A program made the translations under genes and the position numbers. From Pseudanabaena sp. Salubria-1 (lineage in GTDB: Bacteria; Cyanobacteriota; Cyanobacteriia; Pseudanabaenales; Pseudanabaenaceae), in the NCBI GenBank assembly GCA_023336205.1, contig JALQCR010000001.1, forward strand, positions 369,960 through 433,959: a stretch of 64,000 bases of DNA, read 5' to 3'. Below the pieces are notes generated by a model. That model saw nothing but the letters and a program-made list of their open reading frames with translations, did not search any database and was not told where the DNA came from. Below, one piece after another: positions 1-8,167 of this stretch; within the stretch, counting starts at the first letter, position 1, and every line of letters starts with the position of its first letter.

Positions 1-371
1 TTATCAAGATCGATAAATTTAACAGCTATATCGTCAAGCATTACTTCTATTTTAGATGCGTAACAGATTTGGAAGTCAATGCCATCTGGACTGGTAATTA
101 AGTCAATGCGGTTAGGGGGATAACCAAGTTGGATGATTTGATGCGGTTCTTGAAAGTCTTGTGCAGTCAGTCCTAAGCTGCCAAAGCCAAATTCTGCTAG
201 TGCTGTAATTATTTTTTGTGAATTTTCTTCGCTGATTTCTATCCAAATATCGATGTCTTTGGTATATCGTGGATGTCCATGTACAGCAACTGCATAGCCG
301 CCGATGACTAAATAATTAACTTGGTTGTCGTTTAATAATTGTATAAATTCTTTGAAGTCTTGGTTGAGCAT
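1..371 (-). CDS. Nucleotidyltransferase-like protein (DUF6036/MNT-type), 3' end outside window
   Basis: The minus-strand frame opens with ATG at 371 and stays open to the window edge, giving about 123 residues without a stop. Around residues 24-43 it has the nucleotidyltransferase signature GGYAVAVHG followed by TKDIDIW, the metal-binding aspartate pair of the Pol beta-like fold. Such proteins often occur as one half of toxin-antitoxin-like pairs, in which small nucleotidyltransferases can modify a partner or tRNA. The gene overlaps its upstream partner by 56 bp, which suggests translational coupling. The target is not visible from sequence. Confidence 0.75.
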   Translation of the reverse strand, partial: MLNQDFKEFIQLLNDNQVNYLVIGGYAVAVHGHPRYTKDIDIWIEISEENSQKIITALAEFGFGSLGLTAQDFQEPHQIIQLGYPPNRIDLITSPDGIDFQICYASKIEVMLDDIAVKFIDLD

Positions 372-504
372 TGTATTTGTACTGATGGTATTCTTGGCGA
401 ATTTGTTCGAGGGTTTCTAGTCGCTTTTGGGGCGTTTGTTGTTGCCAGTATTGAAAATCGCTGAGTTGTTGTTTGATGTTGGTTCTGGTGATTACTTTTT
501 CCAT
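316..504 (-). CDS. Small partner protein of the adjacent nucleotidyltransferase
   Basis: This 62-residue protein begins MEKVITRTN and contains a WQQQTPQKRLETLEQIR segment. In my recollection this kind of short helical protein is regularly encoded just upstream of DUF6036-type nucleotidyltransferases. It is basic at its C-terminus (RLQRIYTIIKR). Its 3' end overlaps the start of the nucleotidyltransferase by 56 bp. A role as antitoxin or accessory subunit is inferred from this arrangement alone. Confidence 0.6.
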   Translation of the reverse strand: MEKVITRTNIKQQLSDFQYWQQQTPQKRLETLEQIRQEYHQYKYNAQPRLQRIYTIIKRQPS

Positions 505-588
505 TTGTTTAATTTGTCATTAGTTATATTTTGTGAAAGCTAGATATTTTTAGATTGATTAACTGACTCTCTCAACCCAAAATGCTTA

Positions 589-1950
589 TCAAAATGGAAT
601 ATCACTATAATCACATTTATCTGACTCTAATTGGTTAAAGTTGTCAAAATCACAAGTCCAATTGCCATTATTGGCTAGATATAAAGCTAGAATTTCTTCT
701 TGCTCATTACACAAATTCACTTCTATTCTGTTAGATTTAGAACTCCAATTACGTTCGCTTAAATATTGTAATCGTGAGCCATTGGCTAGTAATTTCTGGG
801 CTGATTCGACTTTATTCCAAGATTTTGAAGTGCCATTCCACTTAAAACCATCTGCTTTTAGTAATTCTCTAATATTGTACGTTCCGTTGCTTTCACGACC
901 TTTTTGATTGCTAACTTTGACGGTTACAAAGCGAGTTTCATTTGTGAAGACTGGATAGCTTTTCCAGTCAAGTTCTTGTAGTTGAATTTTGCTGGTTAAG
1001 CCTACAACAAATGGCGACATTTTGAAATTATCTATAACTATATATAACTCTTCTTTAGCACGGGTTAGGGCGACATAAAACAAGCGGCGTTCATCTTCAA
1101 GTAATTTATTTTCATCATCGCCAAAAATGCGAAAAAAGATAGATTCAGGGTGAACACTGGGATAGTTATAGGCATCAAGAATAATTACTGCTTGTCGTTC
1201 TTTGCCCTTATATTTATGGGTTGTGGAAATATCGACTAAATGTTCTAAATCTCCGACTAAGTTGAGCTTTTTGAGAATATATTTGCGAAATAAGTCTAGT
1301 TTTTTGATTTTGCCATCTACACCTTGCAAAAGATTTTTCTTGCTGAGTAGAGTAACTTGTTTTCCGTCTTGGATGAGTTGACCTGTTAGACGAATGATCG
1401 CAGCAGTTAAATCATAGCCATGTTCCTGTTCTTCGATAGGAGTCATCTGAAATTTAGCGATGTTAACCAGTTGAATTTTGCCTTGCGTTTGAGTGGAAGG
1501 CTGGGCAGGTATGCCTCTGTTTGCCATTAACTTGTTACCAATTTCGACAATCTGTGAACCTGATCGGTAATTAGTGGTGATGGGTAAGGTATGAGATGGT
1601 TTGAATATTTTGGCGAAGTTTTTGTAATAGTACAAGTCTGCACCAGCAAAGCTATTGATGGCTTGCCAATCGTCACCAACACAGAAAAATAACGCTTCAG
1701 GATTTTGTTTTCGGATGGCTGTAACGAGATTATGAAAGAGCAAAGAAAAGTCTTGGTACTCATCAATCATGATGTATTTAAGTTCTTTTAAGTCCCCTTG
1801 AACTTGGCTACTCAAAAATACGGTATTACCTTCGTCTACAACTTTTGCGGCTCTTTGCATTAGTCCATCAAAGTCTTCTTCACTTGTTTGCTGAAGACGT
1901 TCTAGATAGGAACTATAAAAATCCTTTGCTAGAGTCAAAAATTGGCTCAT
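589..1950 (-). pseudogene. UvrD-like helicase, C-terminal half (frameshifted)
   Basis: This 453-residue frame holds the second half of a superfamily 1 helicase: the Walker B-like motif IDEYQDF at residues 62-68, a GDDWQAI motif, and the late VALTRAKEELYIV motif near residue 295. It has no Walker A of its own. The frame is open upstream of its ATG to position 2052, where it overlaps the end of the N-terminal half in another frame. This is the pattern of one ancestral gene broken by a frameshift between about 1988 and 2052. The last 100 residues contain a segment (LLKADGFKWNGTSKSWNK) resembling small DUF5710-like domains. A sequencing error or recoding cannot be excluded. Confidence 0.75.
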
Positions 1951-1987
1951 CTGGGTTTGAGGGGTAAATGGTACAGTATCGATACAA

Positions 1988-3874
1988 TTATTGGCGACAT
2001 GGTAGGGCTGTAACTGTTGCTCCGAGAGGATTCTGATTACTATTAGCTGTGCTTATCCCCATGAACCCAGAAGAGCCCAAAAATTGATGTTCAACCCCAG
2101 CAATATCTTGATTGGTTGGAAGATTGTGCCAGTCAATTTTTTCTTTTAGTTGCTCAGGAGTCCAGCATTTTTTACGACAACGACCAATGAAGTTTGTCAT
2201 AGCTTTATCAAAGCTATTTATAGCCCTATCTTTGATCTTCTCCCATATTTCTTGATCGCTAAGGCGTTTAAACTGAAGTCCTATTTGCTCTGTTAGGCTA
2301 TGGTGCAACTGATCTTCCATTCCTTTACGCCCATGTCGTTTTAATATTTTGGGGTTTAGCTCAACAAAAAAATATTCAGATTGATTCTGCCAATATTTTC
2401 TCTTTTGTTCTGATTGCTCGTCATAGTTTGGATCACCTTTTAATCCAAAGTACTCAACTACAATTCCCTTTCTTTGATTTATCTCTTTTACAATCGTAAA
2501 ATCAGGATGATAGTTAACACCATTCCACCAAAAGTTCCGTTCATATTTGAATGGAATATCATGTTCAAACAAAAAATCAGCAATAACTTTTTCACCTCCA
2601 GATTTGTAATTATATCCATCAATACCCATTTGAAAAGAGGAACGACGATATACATACATTTCTTCTGGAGTTAAGTTATATCCCTTCGTAGTAAGAGTTT
2701 GCCAAGCGTCTCTAAATTTTTTAGTCATCAGACACTTAATCTGATCATAATAGATTGGATCTTGAAAATAATCATCGAAAACACTTTGTAAGCTATGACT
2801 CTTTTCTTGTTGACCGTCTACATCATCAAAGATTAATGTTTCATCAGGATGAACTAATCGATAAGCCAGTGCATGAAACGTGATAACGTGAGGAATATCA
2901 CTTTGAAAATATTTTTGTAGTCTTTCTTTGACTTCTTGAACGGCTTTTTTATTGAATGCTAAAAGTAGTATTTCGGATGATTTAATGTTGCAGTGCCTCT
3001 GCAAAAATAGAGCATGATTCACTAATGTCGAAGTTTTACCACTACCAGCCCTCGCAACTACTTGAACATGACTACTAACTGAGCCGATAGCTAGAGATTG
3101 ATCTAAATCAGATTTATTGTCAAAGCTGTTCTTCTCTAGCCATGCTTTGATAAAAATTTGTTTTCTTCTTTGATAATCTTGTTGTGTAAGAAAAGACATG
3201 TATTTATGTTTGTAAATATTGTCAACATTTAAAAAATCTTTTTCAAAGGCTAATTCTAGTTGTGCTGAATTAGTAAAATCATCTTCACTATTTACTAGTA
3301 ATAAATTTTGTTCGCCATCAATTAATTTTTCTAAATCATCTAAAAACTTATCAACTAAAAAGTTTTCATCTAAGTGATTAGAGCCTAAATTGTATTTTTG
3401 CGATTCCATTTTTTCTGTAAAAACCCCATTTTGATCATCATTTATTAAATTTTTATCAAAAAACTCATCGTCAGAGTTATATCTTTTTGATCTGATATTT
3501 TCTATTGTAAGACTGTCAGTTCTATTTTGCTCTTTCAAGTATTCCTCTTGGAGAAAGCTATAGATATATTTATCTAGTTGAGTATAGCCATCTTTACTAG
3601 TGAAATATTGATATAAATCATCCAATAAATCAAAATTCAACTTAATATCTCTAAAGTTGTAAAAAAACTCTTGCCACGAAAATTGTAATTTTTTATCCAA
3701 GTATATGTAGATATCTTTACTATCTACATCCAAAATAATATTGCTACCACCAATATATGTAATAATTCCCCACCTGCCATTGTTATTTTGAACTGGTAAA
3801 CCAACAATCTTTCTCCATCTAGTTAAATTATTACCAGCATATTTAAATAATAAATCTAATCGCCATTCACACAT
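1988..3874 (-). pseudogene. UvrD-like helicase, N-terminal half with internal nuclease-like domain (frameshifted)
   Basis: This 628-residue frame carries Walker A (ARAGSGKTSTLV, residues 274-285) and motif Ia (LLLAFNKKAV), but ends before the DEYQD motif, which lies in the next open frame. Between these helicase blocks, at about residues 426-500, there is an inserted segment with GEKVIADFL, HPDFTI and VVEYFG. That spacing fits a PD-(D/E)XK-type nuclease module (D of PDF, E of EYFG). The N-terminal 200 residues are AT-rich, acidic and of no recognised family. Helicase-nuclease fusions of this type act in DNA repair or phage defence; which applies here is unknown. The last residues (TVTALPCRQ) look like out-of-frame read-through. 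Confidence 0.75.
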
Positions 3875-3986
3875 TATGGTGTTTATATATTTTTTATTGA
3901 TATTATTTCATTATAACTAGTATAATATCATTAAAGACTTAGGTTTGTATGAAATTTTAGCATTTGTCGCGATCGCCTATGTGCCA

Positions 3987-4110
3987 ATCAACAGTATGAG
4001 TTAGCATAATACACATAGACAATGTGTACCCATATATGTATCAACGCATTAACATCACATTACCCAACGAAACACTACAGCTACTCGATCGTATTGCCCC
4101 CAAAGGCGAT
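3987..4110 (+). repeat. 124-bp direct repeat, upstream copy
   Basis: This stretch matches 4697-4820 with only a few substitutions and a constant offset of 710 bp. It contains the promoter-side sequence and first 29 codons of the MazE-like antitoxin gene found at 4734. Similarity stops abruptly after the shared GGCGAT. The two copies bracket the VapB/VapC remnant. Confidence 0.9.
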
Positions 4111-4119
4111 CAGTTATAA
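4024..4119 (+). pseudogene. Truncated duplicate of the MazE-like antitoxin
   Basis: Reading from GTG at 4024 gives 31 codons that match the N-terminus of the intact antitoxin at 4734 (YQRINITLPNETLQLLDRIA). After the shared repeat ends, the frame runs QL and stops at 4117-4119. Only the DNA-binding beta strand and part of the first helix of a ribbon-helix-helix fold remain. If expressed, it could not form a normal antitoxin. It is best read as a leftover of a local duplication. Confidence 0.75.
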
Positions 4120-4185
4120 ATTTACCTTCAATATTCACCGTGTTAAACTGTACTGAATAGCACTTAACCCGACTGGAGGCAACAA

Positions 4186-4419
4186 ATGACAATTAAAGAA
4201 AAAATGATCGAAGAGATCGGTCAAGCCTCCGAAGAATCCTTAATTCAACTAATGCAACTCTGGCAACAAGTCAAAAAAACATCCATATCAACTTCTATCT
4301 CTAAGCATGGCTTTATGCGTTTTGCAGGTATCGCAAAGACAGAAAGCCACATTCTCCAACAAATTGAAAAAGACATTGAAACCAACCGTGAACTAGATTT
4401 ACAAAGACTCATTCCATGA
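4186..4419 (+). CDS. VapB-like antitoxin of a decayed VapBC pair
   Basis: This 77-residue protein starts MTIKEKMIEEI and has a GFMRFAGIAK segment followed by an acidic helical tail, the layout of small antitoxins that precede PIN-domain toxins in cyanobacteria. A good ribosome binding site (CTGGAGG) lies 7 bp before the ATG. Its stop codon overlaps the start of a PIN-domain gene in an ATGA junction, the usual VapBC coupling. The toxin is broken, so this antitoxin is probably an orphan, though it might still neutralise VapC toxins encoded elsewhere. Confidence 0.65.
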   Translation: MTIKEKMIEEIGQASEESLIQLMQLWQQVKKTSISTSISKHGFMRFAGIAKTESHILQQIEKDIETNRELDLQRLIP

Positions 4420-4665
4420 TGCAAAAGGTTCTATTAGATTCCAACATGATTTCCTACTTCTTGCGTGGTGAGCCATCTGTAATCACGGAACTGGCAAAAT
4501 ACCAAGAATACTTCGAGCAAATAACATTCTCCATACTCACTTACTATTGATATTTTTATTGGTGCTACAGCAATACAGCATGATCTAGTTCTCGTCACCG
4601 CAAATACTAAGCATTTCCAAATCATGCAAAATCTCAAACATATAAACTGGATGAATCACTCATAG
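4416..4665 (+). pseudogene. Degraded VapC-like PIN-domain toxin
   Basis: From ATG at 4416 the frame encodes a typical PIN N-terminus with the first acidic residue (VLLDSNMISYFLRGE) and stops at 4548-4550. In the next frame, starting at 4549, 38 codons encode a typical PIN C-terminus (DIFIGATAIQ, then LVTANTKHF) ending at 4663-4665. Intact VapC proteins have about 130 residues; here only 44 + 38 remain. The middle of the domain is deleted and the join is out of frame. The toxin is therefore dead. Confidence 0.8.
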
Positions 4666-4696
4666 CCTATCGTTTAGCAGTTCCATACAAATTTTG

Positions 4697-4820
4697 ATCA
4701 ACAATATGAGTTAGCATAATACACATAGTCAATGTGTACCCATATATGTATCAACGCATTAACATCACATTACCCAACGAAACACTACAACTACTCGATC
4801 GCATCGCACCAAAAGGCGAT
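4697..4820 (+). repeat. 124-bp direct repeat, downstream copy
   Basis: This is the second copy of the repeat at 3987-4110. It forms the upstream region and 5' end of the intact MazE-like gene and is therefore probably the parent copy. Confidence 0.9.
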
Positions 4821-4988
4821 CGCAGTCACTTCATTGACCAAGCTGTTAAGTACTACATCAACGCCGAAGCCAAGAAAAATCTACGGGACAAGCTCAAACA
4901 GGGAGCATTGCGTCGTGCAGAGCGAGACTTAGGGATTACTCAAGACTGGTTTAACATCGATGAGGAATCATGGCAAAACGAAAAATAG
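4734..4988 (+). CDS. MazE-like ribbon-helix-helix antitoxin
   Basis: The 84-residue product begins at GTG 4734; an alternative ATG at 4746 would begin MYQRINITLP. The RINITLP strand followed by LLDRIAPKGDRSHFIDQAVKYY is the ribbon-helix-helix DNA-binding fold of CopG/MazE-type antitoxins. The acidic C-terminus (DWFNIDEESW) is the likely toxin-binding tail. It overlaps the MazF-like gene by 19 bp, so the two are co-translated. It probably represses its own promoter, which lies in the duplicated repeat. Confidence 0.8.
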   Translation: MYPYMYQRINITLPNETLQLLDRIAPKGDRSHFIDQAVKYYINAEAKKNLRDKLKQGALRRAERDLGITQDWFNIDEESWQNEK

Positions 4989-5338
4989 AATTTCCCAAGA
5001 GAGGAGAAATCTATTTGGTTAACTTTGACCCTACCATTGGCTCAGAAATTCAGAAAACTAGACCTGCCCTCATTCTCCAAAATGATATTTCCAATCAATA
5101 CAGCCCCATTACCATCGTTGCTGCCATCACATCCCAATTCGACCCTGAGACATATCCCACAGAAGTTTTAATCAATCCTCCCGAAGGCGGACTAACCGTG
5201 ACATCTGTTGTACTTCTCAATCAAATTCGCTCCATTGATAAACAACGCTTAGTCAAAAGAATGGGTATCATCTCCGATCACCTCATGGGATATGTGGATA
5301 ATGCAATTCAAATTAGCTTGGGATTGATTGAACTGTAG
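4970..5338 (+). CDS. mazF: MazF/PemK-family endoribonuclease toxin
   Basis: This 122-residue protein has the MazF fold signature KRGEIYLVNFDPTIGSEIQKTRPALIL at residues 9-35, a central TSQFDPETYPTEV segment, and the conserved QIRSIDKQRLVKR stretch. The family consists of sequence-specific mRNA-cleaving toxins neutralised by a MazE partner, here encoded immediately upstream with overlap. Length and motifs are complete, so the toxin should be active. No hallmark residue is obviously missing. Confidence 0.9.
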   Translation: MAKRKIEFPKRGEIYLVNFDPTIGSEIQKTRPALILQNDISNQYSPITIVAAITSQFDPETYPTEVLINPPEGGLTVTSVVLLNQIRSIDKQRLVKRMGIISDHLMGYVDNAIQISLGLIEL

Positions 5339-5408
5339 AATTAGTTAGCGATCGCCCATAACAAGCTTGCTACAATAAACACAACTCACAATCTCCAAAT
5401 CACAAACC

Positions 5409-5765
5409 ATGCAAATTATCCTAGAAGTCCCCGATCGCCTCGGCGAAAAACTACAAAGATTAGGCGATCGACTCCCTGAAACCTTAGATCGCTTACTTCA
5501 GGACATTCCCACAACAGAAACGATCTCTTACCAAGACGATCGCCAAATTGTCGAACTTCTGGCAAGTCAACCCAGTCCTGAAGCAATCCTCGCTATCCGT
5601 CCTACAACTGCCTTACAAGCGCGGATGAGCGAACTACTCGAACGAAACAAATCTGGAAGCCTTTCCCGAACTGAAGAAGCTGAACTTGATCGCTACTTAC
5701 TCCTAGAGCATTGGGTAAGACTAGCTAAAGCCCATGCATATAAGCAATTACAGAAATCAGCATGA
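5409..5765 (+). CDS. Conserved hypothetical protein coupled to an HNH nuclease
   Basis: This 118-residue, mostly helical protein starts MQIILEVPDRLGEKLQ. I do not recognise a functional domain. Its stop overlaps the start of the downstream HNH gene (ATGA), so the two are expressed together. Small proteins with an N-terminus like this often precede HNH or PIN genes in cyanobacteria; a partner or antitoxin-like role is inference only. Confidence 0.65.
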   Translation: MQIILEVPDRLGEKLQRLGDRLPETLDRLLQDIPTTETISYQDDRQIVELLASQPSPEAILAIRPTTALQARMSELLERNKSGSLSRTEEAELDRYLLLEHWVRLAKAHAYKQLQKSA

Positions 5766-6175
5766 GCTATGTATCAGTTCCCCTGCGTCGGCTAGTCACC
5801 CAACGCGCTGAAGAACAGTGCGAGTATTGTCGATATCCTCAAGCAGCTTCATTCTTTACTTTTGAAATAGAACATATCATTGCTGAAAAACACGATGGCA
5901 TTACCGAAGCCGAAAACCTAGCTTTAGCTTGTCCTTGCTGCAATCGTTTCAAAGGCACTGACCTCGGTTCCATTGATCCTGAAACAAAACAGCTAACCCC
6001 ATTTTTTAATCCTCGTATGCAGCAGTGGTCAGATCACTTTTGCCTAGAAGGAGGAAACATTCTCCCCCTCACTCCTGAAGGACGTGTCACTGCTAAAATC
6101 CTCCAATTTAACCTTCAGGAACGTGTTATCGAACGTGAACAACTCATTAGTATTGGGAAATATCCAGTACTGTGA
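5762..6175 (+). CDS. HNH endonuclease
   Basis: The 137-residue product has the zinc-binding and catalytic layout of HNH nucleases: CEYC at residues 20-23, EHIIAEKHDG around residue 38, and ALACPCCNRFKG around residues 56-67. The EH pair supplies the catalytic histidine and the N of CCNRFKG completes the HNH motif. It is of standard length for stand-alone cyanobacterial HNH proteins. It overlaps the upstream 118-residue gene by 4 bp. An IS630 element begins 18 bp after its stop codon. The natural substrate is unknown. Confidence 0.85.
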   Translation: MSYVSVPLRRLVTQRAEEQCEYCRYPQAASFFTFEIEHIIAEKHDGITEAENLALACPCCNRFKGTDLGSIDPETKQLTPFFNPRMQQWSDHFCLEGGNILPLTPEGRVTAKILQFNLQERVIEREQLISIGKYPVL

Positions 6176-6226
6176 GATCGCCTATGCACTTACAGCAAAT
6201 ACCGATCAAACCCGCCACAAAAGGAG

Positions 6227-6802
6227 CTAACTAAAAGGGTCGAAGCAGAGCCCACAATGATGAAACCAATTAAGAGCATCTTCATCAGTAATAGAATTAA
6301 TAGCCATAGTAATTGCGTCGTCAAGAGCCGAAATTGTGCGAGCTTTAGCCGAGCGAATAATCTCTTTTAATTTTGACCAACATAACTCGATTGGCGATAA
6401 ATCAGGAGAATAGGGAGGGATGAACTTAACCTGAGCACCAACGGATTCAATTAGGGTTTTAGCCATTGCAGCGTAATGTACAGGCAAATTATCCATAGCG
6501 ACAATTGCCCCAACCCATAACCGAGGCAATAGTATTTTCTCAATGAAAACCAAAAAACTGGCGGTGTTGAGACTACCAGCAAAAGTCATCGCAGCAATCA
6601 ACCCTTCATCACTCATGGCTCCAATTAAAGTGATGTTTCTACCTTTGTTACCTGGACGGTCATCATATACCCTACATCCTCCTTGACATCTACCATAAAG
6701 CCTCGTCATCGCTAGATTTAGCCCTGTCTCGTCAATGAATACAAGGTTTTTGACATCTATCGTATCTAGCCAACGACGAAACTCATAACGCAATTTTTTC
6801 AC
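6227..6802 (-). CDS. IS630 transposase, C-terminal DDE part
   Basis: The 191-residue frame carries the complete DDE catalytic core: FIDETG, AMDNLPVHYA, and PPYSPDLSPIELCW with the final acidic residue. On its own it lacks a DNA-binding domain. A -1 shift on nine A residues at 6835-6843 (complement) would join it to the upstream frame through a TLVASEQATERVKK linker and give a full-length transposase. This is the usual expression mode of many IS630 elements. Confidence 0.9.
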   Translation of the reverse strand: MKKLRYEFRRWLDTIDVKNLVFIDETGLNLAMTRLYGRCQGGCRVYDDRPGNKGRNITLIGAMSDEGLIAAMTFAGSLNTASFLVFIEKILLPRLWVGAIVAMDNLPVHYAAMAKTLIESVGAQVKFIPPYSPDLSPIELCWSKLKEIIRSAKARTISALDDAITMAINSITDEDALNWFHHCGLCFDPFS

Positions 6803-6828
6803 TCTTTCTGTCGCTTGTTCGCTGGCTA

Positions 6829-7185
6829 CTAAAGTTTTTTTTTACGCCCTAATTCTAAGCGCTTAAGCGTACGACTCAATCCTGATACGCTCACTTCTAT
6901 TGTCTTTGTTTCATGTAGTTTTTCTTTGATCTCTCTGAGATATATGTCATTTTGCGCTTCAACAATTGTCTTTACTAATTCTTCATCTTTGCCTTTGATT
7001 TTCGACCGCCGATCTCCTCCTTGGGGTTTTGCTGCTATTTCATTTGTTTCTCGATACCGACGCAAAAAATCTCGAACAAATGACAAGCTTACTTTAAATC
7101 GTTTAGCTATGCCTCTCTGCGTATTTTCTTTGTTTTCCCAAGCACTTAATATCTTTTTTCGTAAATCTAGCGAATATGCTGCCAT
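6829..7185 (-). CDS. IS630 transposase, N-terminal helix-turn-helix part
   Basis: This 118-residue frame encodes a paired helix-turn-helix domain (AYSLDLRKKILSAW, then RGIAKRFKVSLSFVRDFLRR) that binds the terminal repeats. It ends at LGRKKKL just after the A9 slippery run. The protein is identical to the product of 18068-18424, so the two copies diverged recently. Confidence 0.9.
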   Translation of the reverse strand: MAAYSLDLRKKILSAWENKENTQRGIAKRFKVSLSFVRDFLRRYRETNEIAAKPQGGDRRSKIKGKDEELVKTIVEAQNDIYLREIKEKLHETKTIEVSVSGLSRTLKRLELGRKKKL

Positions 7186-7317
7186 ATGTAATCTTTCCTT
7201 GATAATACTTTTAGCTTATTAGACTTGTGGCGGGTTTGATCGGTATTTGCTGTAACCATGAAATGACGAAGCGATCGCCCCATCAAAAAACTTATCTAAT
7301 AAAGTCTTGAATAGTTT

Positions 7318-7590
7318 CTAACGAGGAATTAATTTGATTAAACTTCTTAAAGTAGAATTGACCGATTCTGAATTGGGAAAATATATTTTGACATCAGGAT
7401 CGAGAATAATTAAATCATCTTGTGGAGGGAAATGTTCCACAGTAGATGTACCATCTTCATGATGAATAGTAACACTATGTCCTTTTCGATACTGTTGATA
7501 ATATTTGCCGCGAACAGGATTTTTAAGCTCACTTAAATCATATTCTTCCCGTAAATCATCTTCTAATTCATATTGAATTTCATTGCTCAT
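7318..7590 (-). CDS. BrnA-like antitoxin
   Basis: Taking the ATG at 7590 (MSNEIQYEL) gives about 90 residues; an upstream in-frame ATG at 7626 would lie deep in the toxin gene and is less likely. The chain is acidic at first (EDDLREEYDLSELK) followed by a GKYYQQYRKGHSV segment typical of the small partner encoded after BrnT toxins. The start overlaps the toxin's 3' end by 11 bp. It is predicted to neutralise BrnT and repress the pair's promoter. Confidence 0.75.
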   Translation of the reverse strand: MSNEIQYELEDDLREEYDLSELKNPVRGKYYQQYRKGHSVTIHHEDGTSTVEHFPPQDDLIILDPDVKIYFPNSESVNSTLRSLIKLIPR

Positions 7591-7855
7591 AATATTTTCT
7601 CTCCTTTGGTGTAAGCAATCTTGCACTAATTAAACGAATCTTGTTATTGCGATCCGTATGAGATACAAACAGAAGTCTACTTTGATTTGATAAGCCTAAT
7701 ATAATATAGCGCTCTTCTCCTCTAGAATGCTCAGGATCATCAAAATTTAGAGATAATGGATCGTCAAATACAGTAGCAGCCTCTTCAAAAGAAACGCCAT
7801 GTTTTATTTGATTTGCTTTATCTTTCCGCTTATCCCACTCAAACTCTAGTTCCAA
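7580..7855 (-). CDS. brnT: BrnT-family ribonuclease toxin
   Basis: The 91-residue product matches the BrnT pattern closely: FEWDKRKDKANQIKHGVSFEEAATVFDDP at residues 5-33, then EERYIILGLS and IRLISARLLTPKERKYYEQ at the end. BrnT has a RelE-like fold and cleaves RNA. As is usual for BrnTA, the toxin gene comes first and overlaps the antitoxin. All expected motifs are present. Confidence 0.9.
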   Translation of the reverse strand: MELEFEWDKRKDKANQIKHGVSFEEAATVFDDPLSLNFDDPEHSRGEERYIILGLSNQSRLLFVSHTDRNNKIRLISARLLTPKERKYYEQ

Positions 7856-7936
7856 ACCATTTTAACTCCTTAAATTCGACTAATTTTGATCCTAACATAT
7901 CGTTGAATCGTAATTTTAAACAGAAATAGTCTAGAA

Positions 7937-7980
7937 GCGATCGCCTATGCACTTAACCATGAGATGACAAGGCGATCGCT
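7937..7980 (+). repeat. Short intergenic repeat matching the IS630 insertion site
   Basis: This stretch (GCGATCGCCTATGCACTTAA followed by CCATGAGATGAC and another HIP1 core) is the undisturbed counterpart of the two flanks of the IS630 copy at 6193-7252. There GATCGCCTATGCACTTA precedes the element and TAACCATGAAATGACGAAGCGATCG follows it. It shows what the site looked like before insertion. Confidence 0.8.
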
Positions 7981-7982
7981 AA

Positions 7983-8011
7983 CTAAACACCATCTAAACA
8001 CTATCTAAACA
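7983..8011 (+). promoter_or_regulatory. Three CTAAACA direct repeats, candidate operator of kdp
   Basis: CTAAACA occurs at 7983-7989, 7994-8000 and 8005-8011, exactly 11 bp apart, so all lie on the same face of the helix. A fourth copy lies at 8062-8068. Tandem 7-bp repeats with 4-bp spacers are the typical binding layout of OmpR/PhoB-family response regulators. The array ends 157 bp before the kdpA start. Binding by a KdpE-like regulator is inference. Confidence 0.5.
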
Positions 8012-8167
8012 GCACAATCTTGAAGGTGTTTGGAACCTATGTTTAAGTAAGCAAGAGCATTCTAAACAAAAAGATATACCTTGTCAGAGTAGAGAAATAG
8101 GTTGATGATTTGCCTATCACAGCAATTGCTTGATACTTCATCGACTCAAAAGGAAGAAGAGATTTCC

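Larger units (their letters stand above)
6193..7252 (-). mobile_element. IS630-family insertion sequence, copy 1 (complete, 1060 bp)
   Basis: The ends are inverted repeats of about 27 bp (CAGCAAATACCGATCAAACC at the left, its complement at the right). It is flanked by TA on both sides (6191-6192 and 7253-7254), the target duplication of the IS630/Tc1 group. It encodes two minus-strand transposase frames joined by a run of nine A. Copy 2 at 18001 has the same ends and, after subtracting its IS30 insert and target repeat, exactly the same length. Confidence 0.95.

Noticed and set aside
4732..4932. Open frame beginning MCTHICINALTSHYP overlapping the MazE-like gene
   Set aside because: It is in another frame over the antitoxin 5' end; the product has no antitoxin features, while the frame starting at 4734 shows a clear ribbon-helix-helix protein that couples to mazF.
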